From the NCBI RefSeq assembly GCF_019977195.1, contig NZ_AP024643.1, positions 3,720,001-3,784,000 of the forward strand: a DNA stretch of 64,000 nucleotides, written 5' to 3'. Under the pieces are notes generated by a model that did no database searches, was not told the origin of the DNA, and saw nothing but the letters and a program-made list of their open reading frames with translations. Below are positions 25,999-35,046 of this stretch, piece after piece (the first letter of the stretch is position 1; each line of letters begins with the position of its first letter). Both the position numbers and the translations under genes were made by a program. This stretch comes from Arthrobacter sp. StoSoilA2 (GTDB taxonomy: Bacteria; Actinomycetota; Actinomycetes; Actinomycetales; Micrococcaceae).

Positions 25999-27756
25999 AT
26001 GACGCTCATTCGCGGAAGCCGTCCACGCATCAAAGTCCTCCTCGCGGCACTTGTGCTCACTGCCGGAGTTGGAGGAACCGCGTTGGTTGCGCCGAGCCCC
26101 GGCACGGTGGCGGAGCAGCCAGCCCAGGATCAACGGCCGGCCCAGGATCAACAGCCCTCTGCAGCCCCGAAGCAATCGCCGGCTGCCCGAGCGCCGAAAG
26201 CGGCAAGCTACCCAATTGGTGGTTACTTCGTTTTCGCGTCCCCCAGCAGTTCCAGGAACACCCAGAAGCTCAGTGAAATCAAAACAGCAGGCGCTGACAC
26301 TGTCATCACGTTTGGAACGATCCTCGCGCCAGCTACCTTGGCAACGCTTCCCAAGGAGTGCGTCATCGATGGAGTGAATTGCGCCAAGGCTGCTGCAGGA
26401 AACCTGGAGGTCAACCGCTATTTCACCTACTCCGACGGAAGCGTATGGAGCAGCCAAGCCGTGAAGTGCCCCCAGGACCGCAGGATCACCAGCCAAGGCA
26501 AGGCATTCCTTGTCCTGGTGCTTCCTGCCCAAGGCACCGGCTGTACGTCCACGAACGGGAAGTACGACGTCGTGGTTGCAGGGGGTGGCGCTGCCGGCGG
26601 CATGGATCCAGCAGCGTCCCTGGCCCTGGCGGCCACGAAACTTGGCATGAAGTTCTATGCCGGCTTGCCCCTGCCGGTGAAGAGAACGGATACGGCGTAC
26701 CTCCCCGACGTTTCCTATCAGGGAACTTTGACGCTCTTCACGGAGCGCTTCCTTCAATATCAGGCTGCGACGAATAACGTGAAGGGCCTGGCTGGCTTCT
26801 ATCACAGCACAGAAATGCCCGTCACCGATGGCCACACCTTCGATCCCATTCTGGATCTGTACCGGATGCAGAATCAGGCCATCCATCGGATCCTTCCCAC
26901 TCGTGGGGCAATCGTAAGTCCCTACCTTGACGCGCGGGTCAGCGCTTTCAGCATCAGCCTTACCGAGGCTCGCAAGGGGATCCGAAGAATCGCCCAGACG
27001 GCCAGTGGGCTGGTTCTGAACATCGCCATCCAAGATGGCATGGGCACCGGCAAGGGTGGAGCGTTTCAGTCGAACGAGGCGAACTCGGCGGTGGACCGCT
27101 ATGCGGAGAGCATCGTGGGCAAGGGCTCGTGGAGCAGCAAGTACGTGGCACCCATACGGGACTATTTCCTGGCAGCTGCTGCGGGCATTTCAGGAACGGG
27201 CGCGGTGCTCTGGGCGAATTTGGAGGGCATGGCTCCGGCCACAGCTTCGAATCCTTGCGGTGACAGTCTCCGCGGCCAGAGTTCCAAAGCGAGGATAGAC
27301 CGCCAGCTGCAGCAGCTTTCCAACGCGCAGAAGATCATTTCCTTCATGTGGGATTCGTATTACACCTGCGTTGGTACGGGCGTCCCCCTCAAGGCCCAGG
27401 TGGAGTCTGGAATTGCAACGCCGATTATTACCGACGCGACTTTTGACGCATCCACCGGGCAAGTGCGGATAACAGGCTTCAATCTTTCAGGTGGCAACGC
27501 CCAAGTGAAGTGGACCACAAAAGCGGGGCAACGCCTCGAGAAAACCGTGAAGCCGACGAGCACAAATACTGCGTACGGAGTCCAGAGCGGCATGAACCCG
27601 GAACTGGAAATGATCCTCGTAAATGTGGGCAAAACAACCCTTGCTGCGGGCCGCTACTACACCGTCAATGTCACCAACCAATGGGGTGCGGAAAACGACG
27701 CTTTCTATTCGCAACGGGTCTACACAGCACAGTCTTCCCGGGACGCCAAAGGCTAG
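25999..27756 (+). CDS. Secreted DUF4434 protein, putative glycoside hydrolase (copy 2)
   Basis: 585 residues; ATG with AAGGA close upstream. The signal region (about 1-37) is followed by a Gln/Pro/Ala-rich linker with a short repeat (AQDQRPAQDQQP), absent from copy 1, then the DUF4434 barrel (about 72-450): YPIGGYFVF, GADTVITFG, LGMKFYAGLP, GFYHSTEMP, GAIVSPYLD, IAIQDGMGTG and LWANLEGMAP. The C-terminal about 110 residues form the same beta-rich domain. The TEMP, QDGMG and NLEG acidic positions match copy 1 (9146-10798). Divergent from the export operon. The likely role is cleavage of a surface glycan outside the cell; not proven. Confidence 0.8.
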   Translation: MTLIRGSRPRIKVLLAALVLTAGVGGTALVAPSPGTVAEQPAQDQRPAQDQQPSAAPKQSPAARAPKAASYPIGGYFVFASPSSSRNTQKLSEIKTAGADTVITFGTILAPATLATLPKECVIDGVNCAKAAAGNLEVNRYFTYSDGSVWSSQAVKCPQDRRITSQGKAFLVLVLPAQGTGCTSTNGKYDVVVAGGGAAGGMDPAASLALAATKLGMKFYAGLPLPVKRTDTAYLPDVSYQGTLTLFTERFLQYQAATNNVKGLAGFYHSTEMPVTDGHTFDPILDLYRMQNQAIHRILPTRGAIVSPYLDARVSAFSISLTEARKGIRRIAQTASGLVLNIAIQDGMGTGKGGAFQSNEANSAVDRYAESIVGKGSWSSKYVAPIRDYFLAAAAGISGTGAVLWANLEGMAPATASNPCGDSLRGQSSKARIDRQLQQLSNAQKIISFMWDSYYTCVGTGVPLKAQVESGIATPIITDATFDASTGQVRITGFNLSGGNAQVKWTTKAGQRLEKTVKPTSTNTAYGVQSGMNPELEMILVNVGKTTLAAGRYYTVNVTNQWGAENDAFYSQRVYTAQSSRDAKG

Positions 27757-27821
27757 CCCCGGACCTTGGGTGTTTGTCCATTTGTTAGAATCGACTCTGC
27801 TGCTGCCAACTCTAGGAATAC

Positions 27822-28877
27822 ATGACGCACCCTATTGATACCGAAGCCGTTGCGACGGACTCCCGTCCGCGACGTCAAAAGAGCTCCAAAAAGACGGCTC
27901 GAAACGTCCTTCTCGGCTTCGCGGCAGCAGTGGTGATCATTGGCTTGGTCTGTGGTGCCTACATCTTTAACCTGGCCCAGACGTTCAACTCCGGGACCAC
28001 GAAGATCGAGAATGCCTTCCCGGACGAGGCAACCCGACCCACCAAGAACGTCACGGGTGCCATGAACATCCTGGTGATGGGCAAGGACAAGAACGCCGAC
28101 CGTTCTGTAGACACGGATGACACCGCGCCCACCGACCAACGCACCGATACTCTGATCTGGGTCCACGTCCCCGCAGACCGGAAAAACGTCTTCGCCGTTT
28201 CCATCATGCGTGACACGTGGGTGAACATTCCCGGGCATGGCGAGGCGAAGATCAACGCCGCCATGGCCCAAGGCGGGGTTGCCCTGACAGTGCAAACTGT
28301 GGAGTCGCTCTTCCAGCAACGCATCGACCACGTAGCGATGGTGGACTTCGAGGGATTCAAGGGACTCACAGACGCGTTGGGTGGCGTGGAAGTGAACATC
28401 AAGCAGGGATTCACGCCCAGCGTGCTCAAGGGCAAAGTGACGTTCCAGGCGGGTAAGAACCTGCTCGACGGCGAGAAGGCGCTGGCCTTCGTCCGTGAGC
28501 GCAAGTCCTTCCCCGACTCTGACTACTCGCGTGTGAAGAACCAGCAGCTTTTCCTGAAGGCGGTCATCAGCAAAACGATCTCCCGGGACACCCTCACCAA
28601 CCCCGTCAAGGTCAACAACATGGTGGATGCGATCTCGCCGTACATCAGCGTGGATAAGGACTTTGACGCCGCCACCATTGGTGGACTCGCACTGCAGTTC
28701 AAGGACCTCCGCGAGAAGGACACCATCATGTTCACCCTGCCCAACTTGGGTGTGGGAACCTCGGCCGACGGGCAGTCCATCGTCGTGGCAGACAATGCGG
28801 CCATCTCGGAGATTGCTGCGGCCATTGGACAGGACCAGCTTGCCGCTTATGTAACGGCGAAGGGGCTGGGAAGCTAG
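27822..28877 (+). CDS. LytR-CpsA-Psr (LCP) family glycopolymer-peptidoglycan ligase
   Basis: 351 residues. Short cytoplasmic N-terminus, one membrane helix (about 28-50), then an extracytoplasmic LCP domain (about 83-260): MNILVMGKDKN, QRTDTLIWVHV (conserved Arg-Thr-Asp), VSIMRDTWVNIPGHG with its key Arg, KINAA, GVALTVQTVESL, MVDFEGFKGLTDALGGVEV and LAFVRERKSFPDSDYSR. LCP enzymes move undecaprenyl-linked glycopolymers onto peptidoglycan MurNAc. It lies directly after DUF4434 copy 2 and next to the export operon, so it is the likely ligase for that polymer. A decayed copy lies at 33908-34613. Confidence 0.92.
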   Translation: MTHPIDTEAVATDSRPRRQKSSKKTARNVLLGFAAAVVIIGLVCGAYIFNLAQTFNSGTTKIENAFPDEATRPTKNVTGAMNILVMGKDKNADRSVDTDDTAPTDQRTDTLIWVHVPADRKNVFAVSIMRDTWVNIPGHGEAKINAAMAQGGVALTVQTVESLFQQRIDHVAMVDFEGFKGLTDALGGVEVNIKQGFTPSVLKGKVTFQAGKNLLDGEKALAFVRERKSFPDSDYSRVKNQQLFLKAVISKTISRDTLTNPVKVNNMVDAISPYISVDKDFDAATIGGLALQFKDLREKDTIMFTLPNLGVGTSADGQSIVVADNAAISEIAAAIGQDQLAAYVTAKGLGS

Positions 28878-28892
28878 GCTCCTCAGCTGCTT

Positions 28893-28936
28893 CAAGGGTC
28901 AAGGTGACGCGTAAATGCTGCTCACCTTGACCCTTG
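28893..28936. terminator. Inverted repeat between convergent genes, candidate bidirectional terminator
   Basis: Perfect 15-bp arms (CAAGGGTCAAGGTGA and its complement) with a 14-base loop lie between the LCP stop and the convergent acyltransferase stop. No long T-run, but position and symmetry fit a terminator. Confidence 0.7.
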
Positions 28937-28951
28937 GTCGTTGGATGCAGA

Positions 28952-29806
28952 TCAGATGTAGAACCGGTTCTTCCGCTCAGTTAGATCCAACTCATGGCAC
29001 CACTCAGCACGTTCCAAACCTGAAGAGGCCCCATCCAAGGCGGCCTCCAGTTGGGGCACATCCAGGACATGCTGATCGCGTGTGTAGATAAAATCGTCCT
29101 TTGCGTTCACCAAGCTCCGGTCGGTCTGCTCAGACGTGTAGGCATGCACCGAAGGACGCGTCCAGAAGATCCCTTTGCCGACGATGCGGGCCGGGACACC
29201 GGCGGCCGTTGAGTTGGACGGGATGCTTTTGGTGATCAACGCCCGGGCCGCGAGGATACTGCCCGAACCCACCCTTGCGCCTTTGAGCAGCAGGGTGTCT
29301 TCACCCAGCCACACGTGGTCCCCTACCCAGACGGATGCGCTGGGATTGATTCGCTGGTGATTACTTGCCGAATAGATCAGATGCGGATCCGCCGTGCGGA
29401 ATACCACGCGCGAAGAAAACATTGCATCGCTGCCGATGATGATGTGTTTGCGTTCTGTTGGCAGGAAACGCGCTTCGGAAGTAAACGATGCTTCTGGACC
29501 CAAATAAAACACTGACTCATCGAAAACAGTGGTAACTAACCGTAAATAGAGTGGCGACGTGCGGATATGAATCACAGCGTTATTGCCCAAGAACCGAAGC
29601 CGAGAATTGCGCAGCTTGGCTCCGTCCTCCACATAGAGCACATTTCCAGTCCCCGCAAACTCCACGAAGGAATCGTTAAATTCCGACTCGGGTGTTCGGT
29701 TGAGGTGGACCACGTTGTCCCGGACGGCGGAGACATCTGTGTAGGAACGAATGATCTGGGTTTGCCCCGGTCTTCCGGAGCCAGCCACAGAGACGCTATC
29801 TGACAT
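28952..29806 (-). CDS. Left-handed beta-helix acyltransferase
   Basis: 284 residues. The central region (about 45-205) has hexapeptide-type repeats: NVLYVEDGAKLRNSRLRFLG, KHIIIGSDAMFSSRVVF, ASVWVGDHVWLGEDTLLLKG, VGSGSILAARALITKSI and NSTAAGVPARIVG, the usual end of NeuD/CysE-like O-acetyltransferase helices. His residues near HLIYSASNHQRI may be catalytic. The N- and C-terminal arms are outside the fold. Last of three overlapping minus-strand genes (11-base overlap with the hydrolase). Probably acetylates a surface polymer or its precursor. Confidence 0.82.
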   Translation of the reverse strand: MSDSVSVAGSGRPGQTQIIRSYTDVSAVRDNVVHLNRTPESEFNDSFVEFAGTGNVLYVEDGAKLRNSRLRFLGNNAVIHIRTSPLYLRLVTTVFDESVFYLGPEASFTSEARFLPTERKHIIIGSDAMFSSRVVFRTADPHLIYSASNHQRINPSASVWVGDHVWLGEDTLLLKGARVGSGSILAARALITKSIPSNSTAAGVPARIVGKGIFWTRPSVHAYTSEQTDRSLVNAKDDFIYTRDQHVLDVPQLEAALDGASSGLERAEWCHELDLTERKNRFYI

Positions 29807-31691
29807 TTACCGGCACCTCATGCGTAGAGGGCGCCTCATCCACTACGGCAATGACACTTGAGGCCTTCCAGTCCACTGCTCCAAAGGTATCCACCGCCTC
29901 ATCAGCCGAACCGGCATCGTGGACCACGATCAACAGACGTTCTGACTTCGCAGCGATCACGAACCTCAGGGCGAGCAGGTCCGCCATCGCCCAGCCGTCC
30001 AGAGGCTCGACGACGGCAACATGTGAAGCCCTATGCTCGCCACGGTCAAGGGAATCGCTGGACACATCGCTTTCGGCATCGCCCACGAAGTGGACCTCCA
30101 TCGTGTCCCCCTTGATGTCTGCGCCGTAGCTGCGATACCGAAAACGGGCGAACTGCTCACCGTCCAGGAGCACATATGTCTCTGGATGCTTTGCATGGAG
30201 ACTTAGAGCAGATGCACTCATGGAGTGCTGCACTTCCTGGTTCGAATCCGGCATCAACGAACCGGGCAGAGTGCCAGTCCACTGGGTTCCGTTGGCTTCG
30301 ATCGCAATAACCGCTGAAAGATGCTGGATCGGATCGTAAGCCGGATGGAGCTGTTGCTTTTCCGAAGTGAACTTCAGGAAGTCGTAGGAATGTTCGGACA
30401 TCGACTGCAGGAATCTGGTCTGACCTAGCCAACCTTCAATGAACCAGTTGGCGCGGGCAATCTTGGAGCCGACAGCATCAACCCGAATCTGCACTTGAAT
30501 GCCGTTCTCTTGGGGGAAAGAACGTACTTCATCGACACCCATCTCCCGGTGCTGCGGACCGCTCAGAAACCCACGGATAATGCCTAGCATGGCGGGCAAC
30601 GCGGCCCGTGCCACGTCAGAGTGGACACCAGCGACGCGGTACTTCGTAAGGTTCGGAACGTCTCCAACAAGCTCGATGAGTGAGTGGTTGCTGAGTTCAT
30701 CGGAGTTCGTGTAAAAGTAGTCGATTCTTCGACCCTCAGCGAAGTATTCGCGCAGGCTGTCCTCGGGCTGCTGCACGTCGTGGAGTGCACGGTTCCGGAA
30801 GAGGTTGTCTCGAAAGAACGGTTTGTTGAAGTAATAGGGCAAATTCATTTGCGGCACAGCTAGCAGGAGCTGGGCGGCCGGGAAATCCTTTGCATAGTGG
30901 ATGGCTATGCTGCCGCCTTTCGAAGCTCCGAAGAACAGCATCTGTGCTGGGTCGATACCAAAGCGGGTCCGTAGATCCTCGATGGCCTGCCACACCCGGC
31001 CGTACAGAGGCCTACCCGCGTTGTCCACCATCATGTACGAGCCTGCGGCAAGGTACCGGTCCTGAAAGCACACCATAAGGGTGTCCTTCAGGTCTGCATT
31101 GGTAATCGCTTTGAGGTAACTGACGGCGTACGAGATCCGCGAAGTTGATGGCCCGAATCCCGGGAAAGTTATGAAGAGCTTCTTGGGATTGGTGGTGTTG
31201 CCCCGTAGCGAATAGTAGGTATCCCCGTGCTGCTCCACGCCATACTGGTGATCGTATTTCAACTGCTGCGGAGTAGTGAAAGCACCGCGGCCGATCTTCA
31301 GCTCATAAGGTGCGTCGATGTCCAGGGTAAACCGCTTGGGATCCCTCGACGTGACGATGATGTTGCGATATTCAAGCGGGAAGCCGCGAGCCGGGGGTTC
31401 TATCTTGTTCCCATAGATCACTTCGCCGTCCTGGAGCAGCCTGAATCCCTTGCCCTTATGCACTTGCCACTTTGCAATAGTCAGTTTGGCAAAGTACGTT
31501 CCTTGCGGCAGGTTTTCGGACGCCAACCTGCGGATGCTGCCCTCCAAGCCTTTTGCCTTGATAAATCGCCGTGCTGGTGCGTTGACTGGGGATGCCATCA
31601 GTTTGCGGGCGAAACCGGTGCCAGCCTGGGAGTAGGCAGCATCTACGGCGATGCCAGTGATGGTGCGTTTTATGGCTCGGATCTTTCTCAT
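29796..31691 (-). CDS. Asp2/XcbB-like alpha/beta-hydrolase-fold protein
   Basis: 631 residues. A central alpha/beta-hydrolase-like domain (about 165-400) has KKLFITFPGFG, DTLMVCFQDRYL, and the nucleophile elbow FFGASKGGSIA, followed by VPQMNLP and a late ELVGDVPNLTKYRVAGVHSD that may supply Asp/His. GASKGG is typical of the Asp2-like and XcbB/CpsF-type capsule proteins. The first 150 residues and the last 230 look like beta-rich domains. No signal or membrane helix. Starts TAATG-overlapped with the TagF-like gene and is probably co-translated. Likely acts with it in polymer synthesis or acylation; exact reaction unknown. Confidence 0.72.
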   Translation of the reverse strand: MRKIRAIKRTITGIAVDAAYSQAGTGFARKLMASPVNAPARRFIKAKGLEGSIRRLASENLPQGTYFAKLTIAKWQVHKGKGFRLLQDGEVIYGNKIEPPARGFPLEYRNIIVTSRDPKRFTLDIDAPYELKIGRGAFTTPQQLKYDHQYGVEQHGDTYYSLRGNTTNPKKLFITFPGFGPSTSRISYAVSYLKAITNADLKDTLMVCFQDRYLAAGSYMMVDNAGRPLYGRVWQAIEDLRTRFGIDPAQMLFFGASKGGSIAIHYAKDFPAAQLLLAVPQMNLPYYFNKPFFRDNLFRNRALHDVQQPEDSLREYFAEGRRIDYFYTNSDELSNHSLIELVGDVPNLTKYRVAGVHSDVARAALPAMLGIIRGFLSGPQHREMGVDEVRSFPQENGIQVQIRVDAVGSKIARANWFIEGWLGQTRFLQSMSEHSYDFLKFTSEKQQLHPAYDPIQHLSAVIAIEANGTQWTGTLPGSLMPDSNQEVQHSMSASALSLHAKHPETYVLLDGEQFARFRYRSYGADIKGDTMEVHFVGDAESDVSSDSLDRGEHRASHVAVVEPLDGWAMADLLALRFVIAAKSERLLIVVHDAGSADEAVDTFGAVDWKASSVIAVVDEAPSTHEVPVNVR

Positions 31692-33715
31692 TAGAGACTC
31701 AGCATCCTCTCAACGATTTTGGCATTGATTCTTTGGGGGTCCACTCCCTGGAAGAAGCGTTCGCGTCGGGCACTGAATAGTTCGTGGGGTCCGAGGTAGT
31801 CCTGATGGACGATGTGCTTGATCAGCTCTGCATGCTCCTCAAAGACCGGGCCCAAGCCATCATCGCGGTAGTCCACTCGGCCTTCGTAGGGTTGCTCATG
31901 AAAGAAGTCCGCTGCGTCCCAGTGGTAATAGGCGATAGGCGTACCAATATAGGCAGCGTCAAGCACGGCCGAGCTATAGTCCGTGAAGACCATCTCAGCC
32001 GAGGCGATGGCTTCCCGATAGCTCAAATCAGTCCTGACAACGTTCTTGGAGAACCTGAATTGCCCGGCTCTCTTTTCCACGTTTGGATGGAGTTTTACGT
32101 GGAGAGTCCGGCCGGTTTCTTCGAGGAATGCCAGTAGCTTCGGGTCCGCCAGAACGGCGTCGATTGCACGGAAGTACTCCGATTGGGCGAATTGTTCGGT
32201 GGACACTTGGTGCAGGTTGAAACGCCACGTTGGCATGAAGAGCAGGTGCTGTGGCTCATGTGGCGTTCTGGTCAGGGCCTCGAAACGGGGCAGACCTGAG
32301 TTCAAGGTTTCGACGGGAGCAAGCTTGCGCAGATAGTCGGCTTCGAGTTGGCCGGTGGCAACGAACAAGTCGAAGTATTTGGAAAGGATCCAATCGGTCA
32401 TATCGTTCAACTGGATGCCGTGTTGTAGATAAACAAAGCGGGAGTTCGCGAAGGACTTGCCCCGGTATCTGATGTTGTAGATCTGGGACGAAACCACCAG
32501 GTCCGAGATGAGGAACTTCTCGTAGAACTCGGTAGTGAAGATCGGGATCAGTTTGAAGCCCTTTGCTTGCAGCCTTTCCCAGTCCGGCGACTTTGGGTTC
32601 AACGCAAAGTACGCCTCTGTGTACTCCGCATGGTTCGCCGTGAAATATTCGTACAGGTGCTCAGCATTGTCGTCTGCCTGTAGGGGCCTATCAAAGAAGA
32701 TCAAGGTTGAGCCGGGAGTGATGGGCCGGCTGTAGAAGTCGTAACTGGCAGCCCGTGAATAGCCAGGGCGTAGATCTCGCGGGCGATACGACTTCTCGAT
32801 GACTACAGTGTCCCCGCCGAACTGCAACTCGTAGAGGGGCGGCTGCGTCCCTTCCGTGGGCTGGCCTTCTCTGAAAGACAAATATGAGTCACTGTTGCTC
32901 AGCTGCTTGTAGAGGTGGGTGTCGGATTCCGGGTCAGAGAGCCAGCGAATCCAGGATGCCTCCACCGGCTGCAAAGGTTCGACGAAGCGGAGCAGTTCCA
33001 CGAGACGGTACGAACGAACCACGTCACGGAGATTGGCCAAGGCCACCTGTGTCACCTTCCCAGCACGCATGCCGCGAAGGAACAGCGCAACATATCGCAC
33101 GAGGTGAAGGCGGACCTCCTTCGAAGCCGTTGGAATCAGTGGGACCAGCCGCGTGACATCCTTAGCTATTTGCAGGCCAATGGCGGATTTGGTGTCGGAT
33201 GCAACTGAGAAGCCTGTAGCGAGAGGCTTTACCGTTCCGATGGACCAGTACAGACGGTAACTGAGATACAGTGCCGAGCGGTCGACGTCGCCAATTGCTT
33301 CCAACGCGTCAGCCAGCCTGCGAGTGTTGAAAGCAACGCCGAAAACGTCGGTGTCCCGGACGTAACGATAGGCGTCGTCGATCTTGGTTGATGCCACGTT
33401 GCTGGCGATGGCGCCGTTGTAGACGACCGGTTCCGCGAGGTAGACACTCCGTGTGCGGAGGTATTCGAGCATCGTCGTCATGTAGGACGCTGCAAGCTGG
33501 TGCGATGTCTCCATGAACACGACGTACTTGCTCTCGATGATCCCGCAGAGCCTGGCGATAACTTCCGTTGTGAGCGTTTCCTCAACATGAAGGCTGGTGA
33601 ATTGCGATTCGTAGCGTAAGCGCGCCGCCAGAAGCCGCCGGTACATTGCGGACTCACGGTCCAGGGGGCCTGGTTCCCCGAGGACGATTGTGAGCAGGGG
33701 TTTTGAGTCGGGCAT
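31691..33715 (-). CDS. CDP-glycerol glycerophosphotransferase-like (TagF-type) protein with N-terminal GT2-like region
   Basis: About 674 residues from ATG 33715 (AGGA 6 bases upstream). The N-terminal part (about 1-300) begins PLLTIVLGEPGPLDRE and is reminiscent of a GT2 region but lacks a clear acidic DxD. The C-terminal half (from about 330) matches the Glyphos_transf (TagB/TagF) family: DRPLQADDNAEHLYEYF, YFALNPKSPDWERL, SSQIYN, YLQHGIQLND, SGLPRFEAL, LFMPTWRF, LHVKLHPNVEK and VFTDYSSAVLDAAYIGTPI. Such enzymes polymerise or add polyol phosphate or related units. First gene of the three-gene cassette. Substrate may be polyol phosphate or another activated alcohol. Confidence 0.8.
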   Translation of the reverse strand: MPDSKPLLTIVLGEPGPLDRESAMYRRLLAARLRYESQFTSLHVEETLTTEVIARLCGIIESKYVVFMETSHQLAASYMTTMLEYLRTRSVYLAEPVVYNGAIASNVASTKIDDAYRYVRDTDVFGVAFNTRRLADALEAIGDVDRSALYLSYRLYWSIGTVKPLATGFSVASDTKSAIGLQIAKDVTRLVPLIPTASKEVRLHLVRYVALFLRGMRAGKVTQVALANLRDVVRSYRLVELLRFVEPLQPVEASWIRWLSDPESDTHLYKQLSNSDSYLSFREGQPTEGTQPPLYELQFGGDTVVIEKSYRPRDLRPGYSRAASYDFYSRPITPGSTLIFFDRPLQADDNAEHLYEYFTANHAEYTEAYFALNPKSPDWERLQAKGFKLIPIFTTEFYEKFLISDLVVSSQIYNIRYRGKSFANSRFVYLQHGIQLNDMTDWILSKYFDLFVATGQLEADYLRKLAPVETLNSGLPRFEALTRTPHEPQHLLFMPTWRFNLHQVSTEQFAQSEYFRAIDAVLADPKLLAFLEETGRTLHVKLHPNVEKRAGQFRFSKNVVRTDLSYREAIASAEMVFTDYSSAVLDAAYIGTPIAYYHWDAADFFHEQPYEGRVDYRDDGLGPVFEEHAELIKHIVHQDYLGPHELFSARRERFFQGVDPQRINAKIVERMLSL

Positions 33716-33907
33716 CTGAGTCCTAGGGAATCGATGGCAGCGAGATCCCATGGGCGCAGATCCCTCTTGCCTACTTGTAGTTCAGATACACAGTGCGGAC
33801 TCAAGCAGGATCGTGACGCGGATTACTGGAGTTGTGGACTGGCATCGACTGTGGTCTGTCGTGGAAAAGAGCCCTCGCTAGCAGTTGCCGGCCAATCCAA
33901 GGAATAC

Positions 33908-34613
33908 ATGACCCTCCCCGCTGACTAAGAAACGAATGCGACCGAGCGACCACGTCGCGGGGCTTCTTGGCGGCGCCTAGATTTTCAATCTGGCCCAGAC
34001 ATTCAGAGCTGGGACCGCCAAGATCGAATCCGCATTCCCCAATGAGTCCACCCGACCGCCGACGACTGCGACCGGGCGATGAATATCCTGGTCATGGGCA
34101 AGGACAAAAACCCGAACCGAGACCTGAATCCCGGGGACACGGCAGCGACTGACCAACGCACGGATACGCCGATGCTGGTCCATATTCCTGCAGACCAGAA
34201 GAACGTCAATGCCGGCAAGCAAAGCTTGAATGGACTGAGGCGTCGGCCATCGTTCGTGGGCTCAGGTCTTCCCGGACTGACTACATCAGCGTCAAGAATC
34301 TGCAGCTCTGCCTCAGAGCGGTCATCGGCAAGACGATCTCCAAGGAGACTCTGCTGAACCGGTGACAATCAACAACATTGTAGGAGCCATTTCACCGTTC
34401 GTGAGCGTTGACAGAGACTTCTACGCCGCCACGATCGGAAGCTTAGCGTTCCAGTTAAAGGACCTCCGCGAGAGCGATACCGTCATGTTCACCCTCCCCA
34501 ATCTCGGTCTGGGTACATCCCCGGACGGGCAATCGATCGTGGTTGCAGACATGGCAAAGGCGTCCCGGCCTGTGCCGATTGCGAATCCTTCCACACCTCT
34601 CATGGCGAAATAG
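33908..34613 (+). pseudogene. Decayed LCP-family gene, duplicate of 27822-28877
   Basis: The sequence aligns by eye to the intact LCP gene. The leader GGAATACATGAC is the same; it then hits a TAA at codon 6. Later come NLAQTF-like DNA, MNILVMGKDKN (34079 on), TDQRTDTPMLVHIPAD, and, after a deletion of about 250 bases that removes the catalytic core (IMRDTWVNI to the segment before FVRERKS), VKNLQLCLRAVIGKTISK, a TGA at 34363-34365, and in a different frame NNIVGAISPFVSVDRDFYAATIGSLAFQLKDLRE to TSPDGQSIVVAD. The transmembrane region is also largely lost. Several frameshifts and deletions make a working product impossible. The C-terminal part is well conserved, so the duplication is not ancient. 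Confidence 0.9.
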
Positions 34614-35046
34614 ATGCAAATTTTTGGCCACAGGCCTGCTCGGTGCGTCAACTTCGCCCGAACCCGGGTGTTAACTTTTCCGCTTCTTATCTTCGGATAT
34701 TTTTCGTACCAAGCGCCAGAGGGATTAGTTGATGCATGTGTCCTATCGTTTTCAATCCTGTGGGGGCTGTTTAGGTTACGTCCGAAAACTCAACGGCTCA
34801 TTCATAGCACCTATCATGGGGTCATGGGGAAATTACCGAGGGGCAGACGAACCCGTGCAACAGGATCCAGACGCTGCGCAGTCCCCGCTCTGATTGGGGA
34901 CTACGTCCCGACTCTGGCTGATAGTCGTCATGGGAGCATTTGGTCCCCCAGCGGCGCTTACGGGGTCGCTAACGGCCGGGATAGCCATTCGGCTGTTTGC
35001 CGACGGGCATGCCTGACATCTGCCAGATCTGAGGGAAAGGCTGCTG
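34614..35046. other. Intergenic region, nothing recognised
   Basis: About 430 bases between the LCP pseudogene and the polymerase gene, with an AT-rich patch at 34670-34760 that could hold the promoter of the next gene. There is a short inverted repeat AGTCCCC...GGGGACT around 34879-34901. One open frame spans most of it, but its composition and lack of family features do not support a gene. Confidence 0.5.

Noticed and set aside
25951..28895. Long minus-strand frames (360 and 380 residues) opposite DUF4434 copy 2 and the LCP gene
   Set aside because: The plus-strand genes show signal peptides and family motifs; the reverse frames show none.
34079..34613. Two short frames that could be annotated as separate LCP-like proteins
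   Set aside because: Both are fragments of one decayed LCP gene in different frames; neither has a membrane helix or a complete catalytic domain.
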